DNA of 7,985 nt from an uncultured Eubacteriales bacterium (GCA_900543475.1 UQRU01000095.1:1-7985), one strand, 5' to 3'. Shown: positions 1-7,615, counted from the stretch's first letter. Notes: generated by a model from the letters alone, not told the origin. Made by a program: numbers and translations.

Positions 1-131
1 CCCAGTGAGCAAGGGAGTTGAAGGAAGCCGCTTTAGCGGCGACGCGCAACGACCTTTGCGAACTGCGAGGGGGGCGGCGCCCCCAACGGGGTCCAGGGGC
101 AGAGCCCCTGGCGGGGCGTGGGGCAGCCCCC
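1..131 (-). repeat. Multi-hairpin GC-rich repeat, left copy
   Basis: This segment is repeated, inverted, at the right end of the window. Hand alignment of positions 1-116 with the reverse complement of 7860-7976 gives about five differences, one of them a 1-nt gap; similarity continues more weakly to about 131. It holds a string of short hairpins: 27-32/35-40, 45-49/56-60, 70-75/79-84 (loop GGC), 93-100/104-111 (CCAGGGGC, loop AGA) and 120-123/127-130. The strand is given as minus because glgA, ending at 148, is transcribed into it from that side. No U-tract follows any hairpin, so it is not a classical terminator, though it could act as a 3' end block. It resembles the dispersed REP-like or non-autonomous hairpin elements seen in GC-rich gut Clostridia. 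That family assignment is from general knowledge and was not searched. The window begins exactly at the repeat edge. Confidence 0.85.
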
Positions 132-147
132 CGCGCAACACCCTCCG

Positions 148-1839
148 TTACAAGCTACGATACAGATCCATGTACTGGCGGGCGCTCTTATCCCAAGTAA
201 AGTGGGCCCGCATACCCCGGGTCATGAGGCTGCGCCAGGAGGCTGGGTAGTCGTAGAAGCTCTCCAAGGCCCGGTTGAGGGCGCCCAGCATATCCCAAAC
301 ATCGTAATTGGCAAAGGTAAAGCCCAAGCCTTCGTCTGTAAACTTATTGTAAGGTATGATACTATCCTTCAAGCCGCCGGTTTCCCGAACGATGGGCACG
401 GAACCATAGCGCAGGGCAATGAGCTGGGCCAGGCCGCAGGGTTCAAATTGGGAAGGCATCAGGAACATATCGCTGCCCGCATAGACCCGGTTGGCCATGG
501 GGGGATTATGCTCCATCCAGCAGCCCACCCGGCCGGGCCAGCGCCAGCAAGCCCAGGAGAACAGCTGCTCATAGTGCCGGTCGCCAGTACCCAGGATCAG
601 GAACTGCATCCGGCGGTTCATAAATTCTTCCATGGCCTGCTCGATCAAGTCCAGGCCCTTTTGGTCGGTGAGCCGGGTCACCATGCCCACTACCGCCACT
701 TCGGGGTCCGGGTCCAGATGGAAGTATTCCTGGAGTTCCCGCTTACACTTGGCCTTACCCGATAGGTCGTCCGGGCTGAAGTGGGCGGCGATATGGGGGT
801 CGGTGGCAGGATCGTACAGGTGTTCGTCCAGGCCGTTCATAATGCCGCTGACCCGCCCCCGGGCCCGGAGCACCCCATCCAGGGTTTCCCCATAGGCGCT
901 GGTCTGGATCTCCCAGGCATAGGAGGGGCTTACGGTGGTCACCGCGTCCGCCAGCACCAGGGCCGCCTTCATGAAGTTGGCCTTGCCGTAGTATTCCAGG
1001 CAATCCTGGCGGAAGTGGCCGCCGCCCAGGCTCAAGAGCTCGGAGACGAAGGGCCAATCAAACACCCCCTGGTACCGCAGGTTATGGATGGTAAACAGGG
1101 TGCGGATGGGGGCATAGTCCGGCAGGCAATCGTATTGCAGCTTCAACAGGGCGATGGACATGGCCGCCTGCCAATCATGGGCGTGGAGCACGTTGGGGAA
1201 GAAGCCGATGTGGGGCATGCAGTCCAGCACCGCCTTGGAGAAGAAAGCAAACCGCTCCGCCTCGTCGTTGCAGAAGTGGCCGTAGATATAGCTGCGGTTG
1301 AAGTAGTACTCATTATCCACAAAATAATAGGGTATCCCATCCAGCTCCAGGGCCTCGATGCCGCAATATTGGCTGCGCCAGCCCAAGGGGACGGGGAAGT
1401 CGCAGATATGGGTCATGCGGCGCTTAAATTCCTCAGGGATGGCGGAAAACTTGGGCAGGATGACCCGGACGTCCGCGCCCAGGGCTTTGAGCTGCTTGGG
1501 CAGGGCGCCGATCACGTCCGCCAGGCCGCCGGTTTTAACAAAGGGTACGCACTCGCTGGCGGCGATCAATACCCGCAGGGGCGGGGGGGCAGGCTGTTCA
1601 AACGCAGGATTCTGTTCCATAACCTTGGTATCCTCCATGATTTTTTCCGGCTTTTCCGGTTGTTCCGGCGTCTTAAGGGGCTGCGCCTTAGGGGTTTTTT
1701 TCTCGGGGACAGGCTTAGCCGGCTTAGGGGCGGCGGGGGGGGTAGATTTCGGGGCATCCTCCATGGGCTGGGCCTGGCGGGTAGGGATCTGCGCAGGGGC
1801 AGAGGACTGAATGGGCCGGAGCGGCAGGGTATCTGACAT
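148..1839 (-). CDS. glgA: Glycogen synthase (ADP-glucose, GT5 family) with long N-terminal extension
   Basis: Transfers glucose from ADP-glucose to the non-reducing end of alpha-1,4-glucan in the cytoplasm. The GT5 catalytic domain begins near residue 88. It shows KTGGLAD (102-108) for ADP-glucose binding, HAHDWQ (219-224), TIHNLRYQG (250-258), NGLDEHLYDP (335-344), VTRLTDQKG (387-395, with the conserved Arg and Lys) and the catalytic loop EPCGL (466-470), followed by ETGGLKD (486-492). The protein has 563 residues against about 480 for the family. The excess is residues 1-87, a Pro/Lys/Glu/Ala-rich segment that looks disordered. The ATG at 1839 has AAAGGAA upstream with about 5 nt spacing. 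An internal ATG at 1620 (residue 74) has GGAGGA about 10 nt upstream and would give a 490-residue, family-sized enzyme. It is last in the glg cluster, 216 nt after glgD, and no glgP follows. Function is near certain; the start is less so. Confidence 0.95.
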   Translation of the reverse strand: MSDTLPLRPIQSSAPAQIPTRQAQPMEDAPKSTPPAAPKPAKPVPEKKTPKAQPLKTPEQPEKPEKIMEDTKVMEQNPAFEQPAPPPLRVLIAASECVPFVKTGGLADVIGALPKQLKALGADVRVILPKFSAIPEEFKRRMTHICDFPVPLGWRSQYCGIEALELDGIPYYFVDNEYYFNRSYIYGHFCNDEAERFAFFSKAVLDCMPHIGFFPNVLHAHDWQAAMSIALLKLQYDCLPDYAPIRTLFTIHNLRYQGVFDWPFVSELLSLGGGHFRQDCLEYYGKANFMKAALVLADAVTTVSPSYAWEIQTSAYGETLDGVLRARGRVSGIMNGLDEHLYDPATDPHIAAHFSPDDLSGKAKCKRELQEYFHLDPDPEVAVVGMVTRLTDQKGLDLIEQAMEEFMNRRMQFLILGTGDRHYEQLFSWACWRWPGRVGCWMEHNPPMANRVYAGSDMFLMPSQFEPCGLAQLIALRYGSVPIVRETGGLKDSIIPYNKFTDEGLGFTFANYDVWDMLGALNRALESFYDYPASWRSLMTRGMRAHFTWDKSARQYMDLYRSL

Positions 1840-1845
1840 GGCATT

Positions 1846-1892
1846 CCTTTCCGGCGCCGGCCGCCGGCACGCGCCGGAGGCGGCTGCGCCTC
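1846..1892 (-). other. GC-rich hairpins in the glgA leader
   Basis: The stretch just upstream of the glgA ribosome binding site can fold in competing ways. One hairpin is GAGGCG/CGCCTC with a GCTG loop. Another is GCCGCC/GGCGGC with a GGC/GCC inner stem, and there is a palindrome CCGGCGCCGG at 1851-1860 touching the AAAGGAA ribosome binding site. Alternative pairings so close to the start could modulate translation of glgA. This is inferred from the sequence only. No known riboswitch or T-box core was recognised. Confidence 0.35.
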
Positions 1893-1939
1893 ACCAAAGC
1901 TGTTGGGCCGTTCCGCCGGCCATGCGGGGCCCGGCCTCA

Positions 1940-1975
1940 ATTATTCAATATATACCAGGAGCGGCAACCGCGCAA
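1940..1975 (-). promoter_or_regulatory. Candidate sigma-A promoter for glgA
   Basis: In the AT-rich island of the 216-nt glgD-glgA gap two overlapping readings are possible on the minus strand. TTGCGC (1975-1970) lies 17 nt before TATATT (1952-1947). TTGCCG (1967-1962) lies 16 nt before AATAAT (1945-1940). Each has a good -10 and a mediocre -35. The gap contrasts with the tight coupling of the other three genes, which supports a separate or additional promoter for glgA with a leader of roughly 100 nt. Confidence 0.35.
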
Positions 1976-2007
1976 GCCTTTGGCTAAAAAACGCGGGATG
2001 CCGCTCC
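1958..2007 (-). other. Long interrupted hairpin between glgD and glgA
   Basis: GGAGCGGCA (1958-1966) pairs exactly with TGCCGCTCC (1999-2007). Inside it CCGCG (1968-1972) pairs with CGCGG (1992-1996), and AGCC (1975-1978) pairs with GGCT (1982-1985) around a TTT loop. A smaller GAGCCC/GGGCTC stem lies at 2025-2030/2046-2051, right after the glgD stop. Neither is followed by a U-run on the minus strand, so a rho-independent terminator is unlikely. They may be processing or stability elements at the 3' end of the glgBCD message, or an attenuator before glgA. The long hairpin also covers the -35 of the candidate glgA promoter. Confidence 0.5.
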
Positions 2008-2055
2008 CATCAGACAGTATGCCAGAGCCCAAAGCGAGCGGCCTAGGGCTCAGCC

Positions 2056-3180
2056 TTATAGGGTGCTGCCCTTGCGGATGATCACCGGGAAGCTATCGTA
2101 GCCTGCCAGGCGGCGGCCGCTATGGACGGTGCAACCTTTATCCAGGATCACATGGTCCAGCTCGCAGTTTTCATGGATCTCGCAGCCCTGCAAAACCAGG
2201 CAATTGGTCAGCTTGGTGCCTTTGCCCACCTTGACCCCCCGGAACAGTACGCAGCCTTCCACCTCGCCTTCGATCACGCAGCCGTCCGCCACCAGGCTAT
2301 TGGACACCTTGGCGTCGGTCAGGTACCGGGCGGGCACCTCGTCCTTGACCTTGGTGTAGATGGGGTGCTCCGGATTGAACAGGTCGTTGCGCACTTCCCG
2401 CTTGAGGCAGTTCATGTTGTGGGTAAAATAGGAGGGGATGGAGCTTAGGCAGCCCACATAGCCGTCATAGCGCCAGCCGAAGATCTTGAGGGTATTCACC
2501 TTGCGCAGCAGCACGTCCCGGATGAAATCCGTATACCCGTGGCTTACGCCCTCCTCGATGAGATACTCCAGCAGGGATTTTTCCATCATGAACACGTCGC
2601 AGGCGGAGTGGCAGCTGGTGGGCCTGTAAGGGTTCACCTGCAGATCCGTCACCCGGCCGTCCTGGTTCAGGTCCATGCGCAGCTCGTCGAACTGGTCGTC
2701 GCTATGGCCGGCGGGCACGTCGTTATACATAATGGTAATATCGGCGCCGGTGCTGATATGCTGCTCGATCATGGCGTGGAAGGTGGTATTGAACACCGTG
2801 TGGCTTCCCGTCAGGATCACATACCGCTGGGAGCTGCGGCGGATATAGCCCAGCACCGAGCGCAGGGCGTCCAAGGTGCCTTTATAAATGCCCGTATTAT
2901 CGTGGGTCACGAAGGGGGGCAGGATAAAGAGGCCGTCATGTTTGCGGTGGAGCTCCCATTCCTTGCCGGAGCCCAGGTGGTCCATTAGGGAGTGGTAATT
3001 CTTCTGGGCGATGATGCCCACATTGGACAAGCCCGTATTCACCAGGCTGGAGAGGACGAAGTCGATGCAGCGGTAGCGCCCGGCAAAGGGCACCGCGGCC
3101 ACGGACCGGGAAAAGGTCAGATCCCTTAGCTGCATGCTGGATTCGCCTGTATAGATCAAACCGAAAACCTTACCCTGCAT
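2056..3180 (-). CDS. glgD: GlgD, regulatory paralogue of glucose-1-phosphate adenylyltransferase
   Basis: A 374-residue homologue of GlgC lying directly after it. It keeps the nucleotidyltransferase fold, with PFAGRYRCIDFVLSS (31-45) and a C-terminal left-handed beta-helix of hexapeptide repeats (about 285-360). It lacks key catalytic features. The nucleotide-binding GGxGxRL loop is replaced by TGESSMQLRDLT (11-22), and the active-site SGDH of GlgC is TGSH (124-127), so the metal-binding Asp is Ser126. The FEEKP sugar-phosphate motif is also gone. In Firmicutes such GlgD proteins are known to form heteromeric ADP-glucose pyrophosphorylase with GlgC and to change its activity or allosteric response, and that role is inferred here. 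The start is 2 nt after the glgC stop, with AAGGAGG inside the glgC end at 7-nt spacing, so translation is probably coupled. Confidence 0.93.
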   Translation of the reverse strand: MQGKVFGLIYTGESSMQLRDLTFSRSVAAVPFAGRYRCIDFVLSSLVNTGLSNVGIIAQKNYHSLMDHLGSGKEWELHRKHDGLFILPPFVTHDNTGIYKGTLDALRSVLGYIRRSSQRYVILTGSHTVFNTTFHAMIEQHISTGADITIMYNDVPAGHSDDQFDELRMDLNQDGRVTDLQVNPYRPTSCHSACDVFMMEKSLLEYLIEEGVSHGYTDFIRDVLLRKVNTLKIFGWRYDGYVGCLSSIPSYFTHNMNCLKREVRNDLFNPEHPIYTKVKDEVPARYLTDAKVSNSLVADGCVIEGEVEGCVLFRGVKVGKGTKLTNCLVLQGCEIHENCELDHVILDKGCTVHSGRRLAGYDSFPVIIRKGSTL

Positions 3181-3182
3181 CC

Positions 3183-4430
3183 TTATGCCTCCTTGCTCCG
3201 GCCATAGATGCCGGTATTGACGATCATGCCCACGGGGACCCGGCTATGGTCGGCGATCTCCGTGCCGCTGGCGATGAGGGTGATATCCCCGGTCAAGGCG
3301 GTGTCATAGTCCCCGTCGGAGGGCAAGCGGTCCGCGCCCACCTGGGCGCCTTCCCCCACGATGGAGTTTTCCCCCACGATGGCCTTGCGAAGCACCGCGC
3401 CCTTTTTCACATGGGCGCCGGGCATCAGCACGCAATCGTCCACGGTGGCGTCCTCCTCCACGGTGCAGCCTGCAAACAGGATGCTATGGTGGACGCTGCC
3501 CATCACCTCGCAGCCCTCGGTCACCAGGGAATCGATGATGCTGGCGTCCTTGCCCACGCAATGGGGGGGCATGATGGGGGATTTGCTGTAGATCCGCCAG
3601 GGCTTGTTCTTATCCAGCCGGCTGGAAAGGTCCAGCAGGGGCGGGTGGGAGAGGATATCCATATTGGCCTCCCACAGGCTTTGCACCGTCCCCACATCCT
3701 TCCAATAGTCGTTGAACTCATAGGCGTGCATCTTGCAGCCCGCGTTGAGCATATTGGGGATGATGTTCTTCCCGAAGTCGTTTTCCGAGTTGGGGTCCTT
3801 GGCGTCTGCGATCAGGTATTGCTTGAGCACCGGCCAGGAGAAGATGTAGATGCCCATGGACGCCTTGTTGCTCTTGGGGTTCTTGGGCTTCTCCTCAAAC
3901 TCGATGATATCCCCCCGCTCGTTGGTATTCATGATGCCGAAGCGGTGGGCCTCCTCCATGGGCACGCTGCGCACGGCGATGGTGGCGTCCGCCTGGTTAT
4001 CCACGTGCTCCTTGAGCACCTTGGAATAATCCATCTTATAGATGTGGTCGCCGGAGAGGATCAGCACGTATTCCGGATCGTACCGGTCCACAAAGGGGAT
4101 ATTCTGATAGATGGCGTTGGCCGTGCCGGAATACCATTCTCCCCGGCTGCCGGATACATAGGGCGGGAGCACAAATACGCCGCCGCTGTTCCGGTCCAAG
4201 TCCCAGGCCTGGCCCGTTCCGATATAGGCGTTGAGCTCCATGGGCTCATATTGGGTCAACACGCCCACGGTGTCGATATCGGAATTGACGCAGTTGGAAA
4301 GGGGGAAATCGATGATGCGATACCTCCCGCCAAAGGGTACGGCTGGCTTTGCCATGCGGTTGGTGAGAACGCTAAGTCGGCTGCCCTGTCCCCCGGCCAA
4401 CAGCATGGCTACCACTTTTTTCTTGATCAT
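3183..4430 (-). CDS. glgC: Glucose-1-phosphate adenylyltransferase (ADP-glucose pyrophosphorylase)
   Basis: Makes ADP-glucose and pyrophosphate from ATP and glucose-1-phosphate, the committed step of bacterial glycogen synthesis. The 415 residues match a family-size GlgC. Visible motifs are the nucleotide loop [13 protein letters not shown] (11-23), [19 protein letters not shown] (28-46), [10 protein letters not shown] (101-110), the catalytic [10 protein letters not shown] (126-135), FEEKP (178-182, sugar-phosphate lysine at 181), ASMGIYIF (190-197) and NDFG (217-220). A left-handed beta-helix follows in the C-terminal third. The ATG overlaps the glgB stop as ATGA (4430-4427), and an AGGAGGGA ribosome binding site lies about 10 nt upstream within glgB. 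This makes it translationally coupled to glgB and, downstream, to glgD. All catalytic motifs are intact, so it should be the active subunit of a GlgC/GlgD pair. Confidence 0.97.
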   Translation of the reverse strand: MIKKKVVAMLLAGGQGSRLSVLTNRMAKPAVPFGGRYRIIDFPLSNCVNSDIDTVGVLTQYEPMELNAYIGTGQAWDLDRNSGGVFVLPPYVSGSRGEWYSGTANAIYQNIPFVDRYDPEYVLILSGDHIYKMDYSKVLKEHVDNQADATIAVRSVPMEEAHRFGIMNTNERGDIIEFEEKPKNPKSNKASMGIYIFSWPVLKQYLIADAKDPNSENDFGKNIIPNMLNAGCKMHAYEFNDYWKDVGTVQSLWEANMDILSHPPLLDLSSRLDKNKPWRIYSKSPIMPPHCVGKDASIIDSLVTEGCEVMGSVHHSILFAGCTVEEDATVDDCVLMPGAHVKKGAVLRKAIVGENSIVGEGAQVGADRLPSDGDYDTALTGDITLIASGTEIADHSRVPVGMIVNTGIYGRSKEA

Positions 4431-6361
4431 GGTTTTTCGCTCCCTCCTGTTTTCGTCACAGCCCGCCTACCCCGCTTTAAGTTGGGTTTGGGCTTAGGCC
4501 GGGGCTGCGCCTTTAGATAGTAATACACCGCCTCGTAGGGCGACAGCATAATATCCACATACTCTCCCCCGTAGCCATCCTCCTGGCTCTTAAGCCCGCT
4601 GACCTCCCGGAAGTCCACGTTGGATAAGGCCTGGGAGAGCACATAGGGCCTGGGCAAATGAATTCGGTACGGATCATGCTTCACCGGCGTAAAGTTGAAG
4701 GCGCATAGCAGCTCGTTGCCCTTGCTATCCCGGCGGATAAATACCAGGATGCTGTGGGCGCTATCGTCCACGCTGAGCCATTCAAAGCCCCGCCAGTCAT
4801 CGTCCTGCTCATACAGGGCCGGGGTGTTCCGATAGAACCGGTTCAGCTGCCGGCTAAACACCTGCATATCCTGGTGGGCCGGGTATCCCAGCAGGAACCA
4901 ATCCAAGCTCTTGCGGAAATCCCACTCGATAAACTGGCCGAATTCGCTGCCCATAAAGTTGAGCTTTTTCCCTGGATGGGCAAACTGGTACATCAGCAGC
5001 AGCCTCAGCTGCCGGAACTTATCCTCATATTCCCCTGGCATTCGCCCGATCAGGGAGCACTTGCCGTGCACCACCTCGTCGTGGGACAGGGGCAGGATAT
5101 AGTGCTCGGAAAAGGCGTAGCACATGGAGAAGGTCACCTGGTCGTGGTGCCACTTGCGGAATAGGCTATCCATGGACATATAGCTGAGGGTATCGTTCAT
5201 CCAGCCCATGTTCCATTTATAGTCGAAGCCCAGGCCGCCCTCCTCCGGGGGGGCGGTGATGCCGGCAAAGGCCGTGCTTTCCTCCGCGATGAGAATGGCC
5301 CCGGGGATCTCCCGGCGCACCGCCACGGAAAGCTGCCGGAACAGCTCAATGGCCCCCAGGTTCTCCTTGCCTCCATACCGGTTGGGCAGCCAATCCCCAT
5401 CCTGCCGGCCATAGTCCAGGTACAGCATACAGCTCACCGCGTCTACCCTAAGGCCGTCCACATGGTATTCCTTAAGGAAATAGATGGCGTTGGACAGCAG
5501 GAAGGAGCGGACTTCATTCTTTTCGTAGTTGAAGAGCATGGTGCCCCAATGGGGCTGCTCCCCCCGCCGGGAATCCGGATGCTCAAACAGGGGGGTGCCG
5601 TCGAAACGCCGGAGGCCCTGCTCATCCCGGCAGAAATGGGCGGGCACCCAGTCCAGGATCACCCCGATGCCGTTTTCATGGCATACGTCCACAAAGTGCT
5701 TGAAATCCTGGGGCGTTCCATACCGGGCCGTGATGGCGTAATAGCCGGTGATCTGATAGCCCCAGCTATCGTCCAGGGGATATTCGCATACGGGCATCAG
5801 CTCGATGTGGGTATAGCCCATTTCCACCACGTAGCGCACCAGCTCCTGGCTCATATCGTTGAATGTTAACCCCTGCTTCCAGGAGCCGGGGTGCACCTCG
5901 TAGATATTCATGGGGGCGGTATGGTGGTCCTGCACCGCCCGGCGGGCCATATAGACCCCGTCGTTCCATTGATAGCCCCCGATATCCCAGATGCAGGAGG
6001 CGGTATTGGGCCGCAGCTGGCTGGCAAAGCCAAAGGGATCCGCCTTATAGAGGACCTCCCCCTCCTGGGTGCGGATGGCGTATTTATACGCGTCCCCTTC
6101 ATGGGCGATGCCGATGAACACCTGCCATACCCCCGTGGTGCCGATGGGCTCCATGGGGTCCGCCTCCAGGTTCCAGCCGTTGAAGCTGCCCACCACGCTC
6201 ACCGCCGCCGCGTTGGGCGCCCACACCGCAAACCGGTAGGCCGGATACCCGTCCTTTTCCACCGCATGGCAGCCCAAGGTGAGATATGAATAGATATTGG
6301 TGCCTTCTGCCCACAAATAAAGGTCTTGCTGGCTGATATTCGCGTTCAAAATTGACCTCAC
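4427..6361 (-). CDS. glgB: 1,4-alpha-glucan branching enzyme (GH13, CBM48)
   Basis: Cuts alpha-1,4-glucan chains and rejoins them as alpha-1,6 branches. An N-terminal CBM48-type domain (about 30-125, with [21 protein letters not shown]) precedes the GH13 barrel. The four conserved regions are present: DWVPAHF (237-243), GLRVDAV (303-309, nucleophile Asp307), IAEEST (358-363, acid/base Glu360) and [12 protein letters not shown] (423-434, with His427-Asp428). A C-terminal beta domain ends near 616. Residues 617-644 are an extra basic Pro/Lys/Arg-rich tail. As drawn, translation starts at GTG 6361, but a GGGG ribosome binding site sits only 3 nt before it. A TTG at 6349, four codons in, has AGGTGAGG about 6 nt upstream and may be the real start. 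It is first in the operon, with a good promoter at 6402-6430 and a 4-nt overlap with glgC. Confidence 0.96.
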   Translation of the reverse strand: MRSILNANISQQDLYLWAEGTNIYSYLTLGCHAVEKDGYPAYRFAVWAPNAAAVSVVGSFNGWNLEADPMEPIGTTGVWQVFIGIAHEGDAYKYAIRTQEGEVLYKADPFGFASQLRPNTASCIWDIGGYQWNDGVYMARRAVQDHHTAPMNIYEVHPGSWKQGLTFNDMSQELVRYVVEMGYTHIELMPVCEYPLDDSWGYQITGYYAITARYGTPQDFKHFVDVCHENGIGVILDWVPAHFCRDEQGLRRFDGTPLFEHPDSRRGEQPHWGTMLFNYEKNEVRSFLLSNAIYFLKEYHVDGLRVDAVSCMLYLDYGRQDGDWLPNRYGGKENLGAIELFRQLSVAVRREIPGAILIAEESTAFAGITAPPEEGGLGFDYKWNMGWMNDTLSYMSMDSLFRKWHHDQVTFSMCYAFSEHYILPLSHDEVVHGKCSLIGRMPGEYEDKFRQLRLLLMYQFAHPGKKLNFMGSEFGQFIEWDFRKSLDWFLLGYPAHQDMQVFSRQLNRFYRNTPALYEQDDDWRGFEWLSVDDSAHSILVFIRRDSKGNELLCAFNFTPVKHDPYRIHLPRPYVLSQALSNVDFREVSGLKSQEDGYGGEYVDIMLSPYEAVYYYLKAQPRPKPKPNLKRGRRAVTKTGGSEKP

Positions 6362-6401
6362 CTACCCCTGTTTCATTGTTAAAAAGCATCAAGCAAATGA
6401 T

Positions 6402-6430
6402 ATTTTAACATCAAAGATGGCTGCAGACAA
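6402..6430 (-). promoter_or_regulatory. Candidate sigma-A promoter for the glgBCD(A) operon
   Basis: On the minus strand TTGTCT (6430-6425) lies exactly 17 nt before TAAAAT (6407-6402), that is 4/6 and 5/6 matches to the sigma-A consensus. Transcription would start near 6395, about 35-45 nt before the glgB start. This is the best minus-strand promoter in the divergent region. A perfect TATAAT also occurs on the minus strand at 6479-6474 but has no recognisable -35. Confidence 0.6.
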
Positions 6431-6453
6431 GGGCCTGCTTCCAGGAAATGTCT

Positions 6454-6481
6454 TTGCTACCCGGCGCAAGTGTATTATACT
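6454..6481 (+). promoter_or_regulatory. Candidate sigma-A promoter for lplA
   Basis: TTGCTA (6454-6459) is followed after 16 nt by TATACT (6476-6481), a 5/6 -10 element. Transcription would start near 6488, leaving about an 80-nt leader before lplA. The -10 overlaps the left half of the inverted repeat at 6476-6533, so a protein bound there could block this promoter. Confidence 0.5.
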
Positions 6482-6533
6482 AGATGTACGCCGTGGAAAT
6501 AGCTAGCAGTGTTATCTATGTATACCTAGTATA
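6476..6533. promoter_or_regulatory. Imperfect inverted repeat, possible operator
   Basis: TATACTAGATGTAC (6476-6489) and GTATACCTAGTATA (6520-6533) are inverted copies with two mismatches, the outer 8 nt (TATACTAG/CTAGTATA) being exact. Centres are about 44 nt apart, close to four helical turns, which would suit a pair of dimers or a looping regulator. As RNA it would form 13 of 14 pairs including one G-U, with an inner ATAG/CTAT stem (6499-6502/6516-6519). However, the predicted lplA start near 6488 lies within the left arm, so a DNA operator fits better. No regulator gene is present in the window. Confidence 0.45.
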
Positions 6534-6569
6534 GCGGCAATCTACCAAAATTGCAAGGCAGGTACAAGG

Positions 6570-7538
6570 ATGAATCGATTCATTGTAGCCCAAAGCAAAG
6601 ATCCTTACAAAAATCTTGCATTGGAAGCGTGGCTTTTCGAAAACGGCCGCCAAGATGTGTGGCTGTATTTGTGGCAGAACCAGCATACCGTGGTGATCGG
6701 CCGCAACCAGAACGCCTGGAAGGAATGCCGCCTATCCGCCCTGGAGGCGGACGGGGGCAAGCTGGCCCGCCGGGGCTCCGGCGGCGGGGCGGTCTATCAC
6801 GATGTGGGCAACCTGAATTTTACCTTTATTTTACCCCGGGACGTCTATGACCTGCGCCGGCAGCTGGGGGTCATCCTGGCGGCGATGGAGAGGCTGGGCA
6901 TCCCGGCCCGCTTCACCGGCCGCAACGACCTGGTAACCCAGGACGGGGCCAAGTTTTCCGGCAACGCCTTTCAGTTTTCCGCCCACACCGCCCTGCACCA
7001 CGGCACCATCCTGGTGGCGGCGGATATGGGCGCCCTTTCCCAATATCTGGCCCCTTCCAAGGCCAAGTTAGCCGCCAAGGGGGTGGATAGCGTCCGCAGC
7101 CGGGTGTGCAACCTGAACACCCTGCGCCCCGGTCTCACCGTCCACCAGGTGGCCCAGGCGGTGGCTGCGGCCTTTGCCGGGGAATACGGCCCCTACCAGA
7201 TCCAAGACCCCCAGGCCCTGGACCAAACGGCCCTTGCCGCCCTGGAAGCCCGCTTCGCCAGCTGGGAATGGCGCTTGGGCCGCCGGGCGGCCTTTGACGC
7301 CCAGCTGGAGACCCGTTTCCCCTGGGGGGAGGTCACCTTCCAGCTGGCCCTCCGGGACGGCCGGGTGCAAGAAGCCCACGTCTTTAGCGACGCCATGGAC
7401 GCGGACTTCATCCAGGCCCTGGGCCCTTGCCTGACAGGCGCCCCCTATCAGCCCCAAGCCCTGGCCGCCGCCGTTTCCCAGCTCCCCGGCCCGCTGGCCC
7501 AAGACCTAGCCCAGTGGCTCCAGGCCCAAACCTTATAA
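6570..7538 (+). CDS. lplA: Lipoate-protein ligase A
   Basis: Activates free lipoate with ATP and attaches it to lysines of lipoyl domains (2-oxoacid dehydrogenase E2 or glycine cleavage H protein). The family signature RRGSGGGAVYHDVGNLNFTF lies at 67-86. It is followed by GRNDL (117-121), the catalytic-lysine motif KFSGNAF (128-134, Lys128), HHGTILV (143-149) and SKAKLAAKGVDSVRSRVCNL (163-182). Residues from about 240 form the C-terminal accessory domain, so at 322 residues it is a full-length LplA with both domains. The ATG at 6570 has a modest CAGG ribosome binding site about 7 nt upstream. It is divergent from glgB and 77 nt before the DUF1540 gene. No lipoylated protein, lipoate transporter or lipA/lipB gene is next to it, so its substrate is encoded elsewhere. 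An octanoyltransferase role is less likely but not excluded by sequence. Confidence 0.94.
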   Translation: MNRFIVAQSKDPYKNLALEAWLFENGRQDVWLYLWQNQHTVVIGRNQNAWKECRLSALEADGGKLARRGSGGGAVYHDVGNLNFTFILPRDVYDLRRQLGVILAAMERLGIPARFTGRNDLVTQDGAKFSGNAFQFSAHTALHHGTILVAADMGALSQYLAPSKAKLAAKGVDSVRSRVCNLNTLRPGLTVHQVAQAVAAAFAGEYGPYQIQDPQALDQTALAALEARFASWEWRLGRRAAFDAQLETRFPWGEVTFQLALRDGRVQEAHVFSDAMDADFIQALGPCLTGAPYQPQALAAAVSQLPGPLAQDLAQWLQAQTL

Positions 7539-7615
7539 AAAATTCCCAGGTTTTTCCCCGCATGGCCCCCTGCTTTTGGCGCCATACTAGGCTTACCAAA
7601 GACGAGGAGGTTCAT

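Noticed and set aside
5..250. 81-residue plus-strand open frame starting MSKGVEGSR in the left repeat
   Set aside because: Its start is part of the repeat, and the right copy yields a similar frame on the minus strand (7972-7448) that soon diverges and overlaps lplA and the DUF1540 gene antisense. The shared residues reflect repeat DNA, and there is no convincing ribosome binding site.
781..1836. 351-residue plus-strand open frame opposite glgA
   Set aside because: Composition mirrors the antisense of glgA, with no domain and no credible ribosome binding site.
1958..2007. Rho-independent terminator after glgD
   Set aside because: The stem is strong, but neither strand has a T-run directly after it.
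3246..4520. 424-residue plus-strand open frame opposite glgC and the end of glgB
   Set aside because: Antisense to genes with intact family motifs, Gly/His/Val-rich, with no recognisable domain. Long antisense frames are expected in GC-rich codon-biased genes.
6474..6479. Perfect TATAAT on the minus strand upstream of glgB
   Set aside because: No acceptable -35 at 16-18 nt, and the 6402-6430 promoter is closer and better. It is also simply the complement of the lplA -10 area.
6362..6569. Riboswitch or T-box leader before lplA or glgB
   Set aside because: No conserved core of a known class was seen, and the only structure is the inverted repeat, which is largely outside the predicted transcript.
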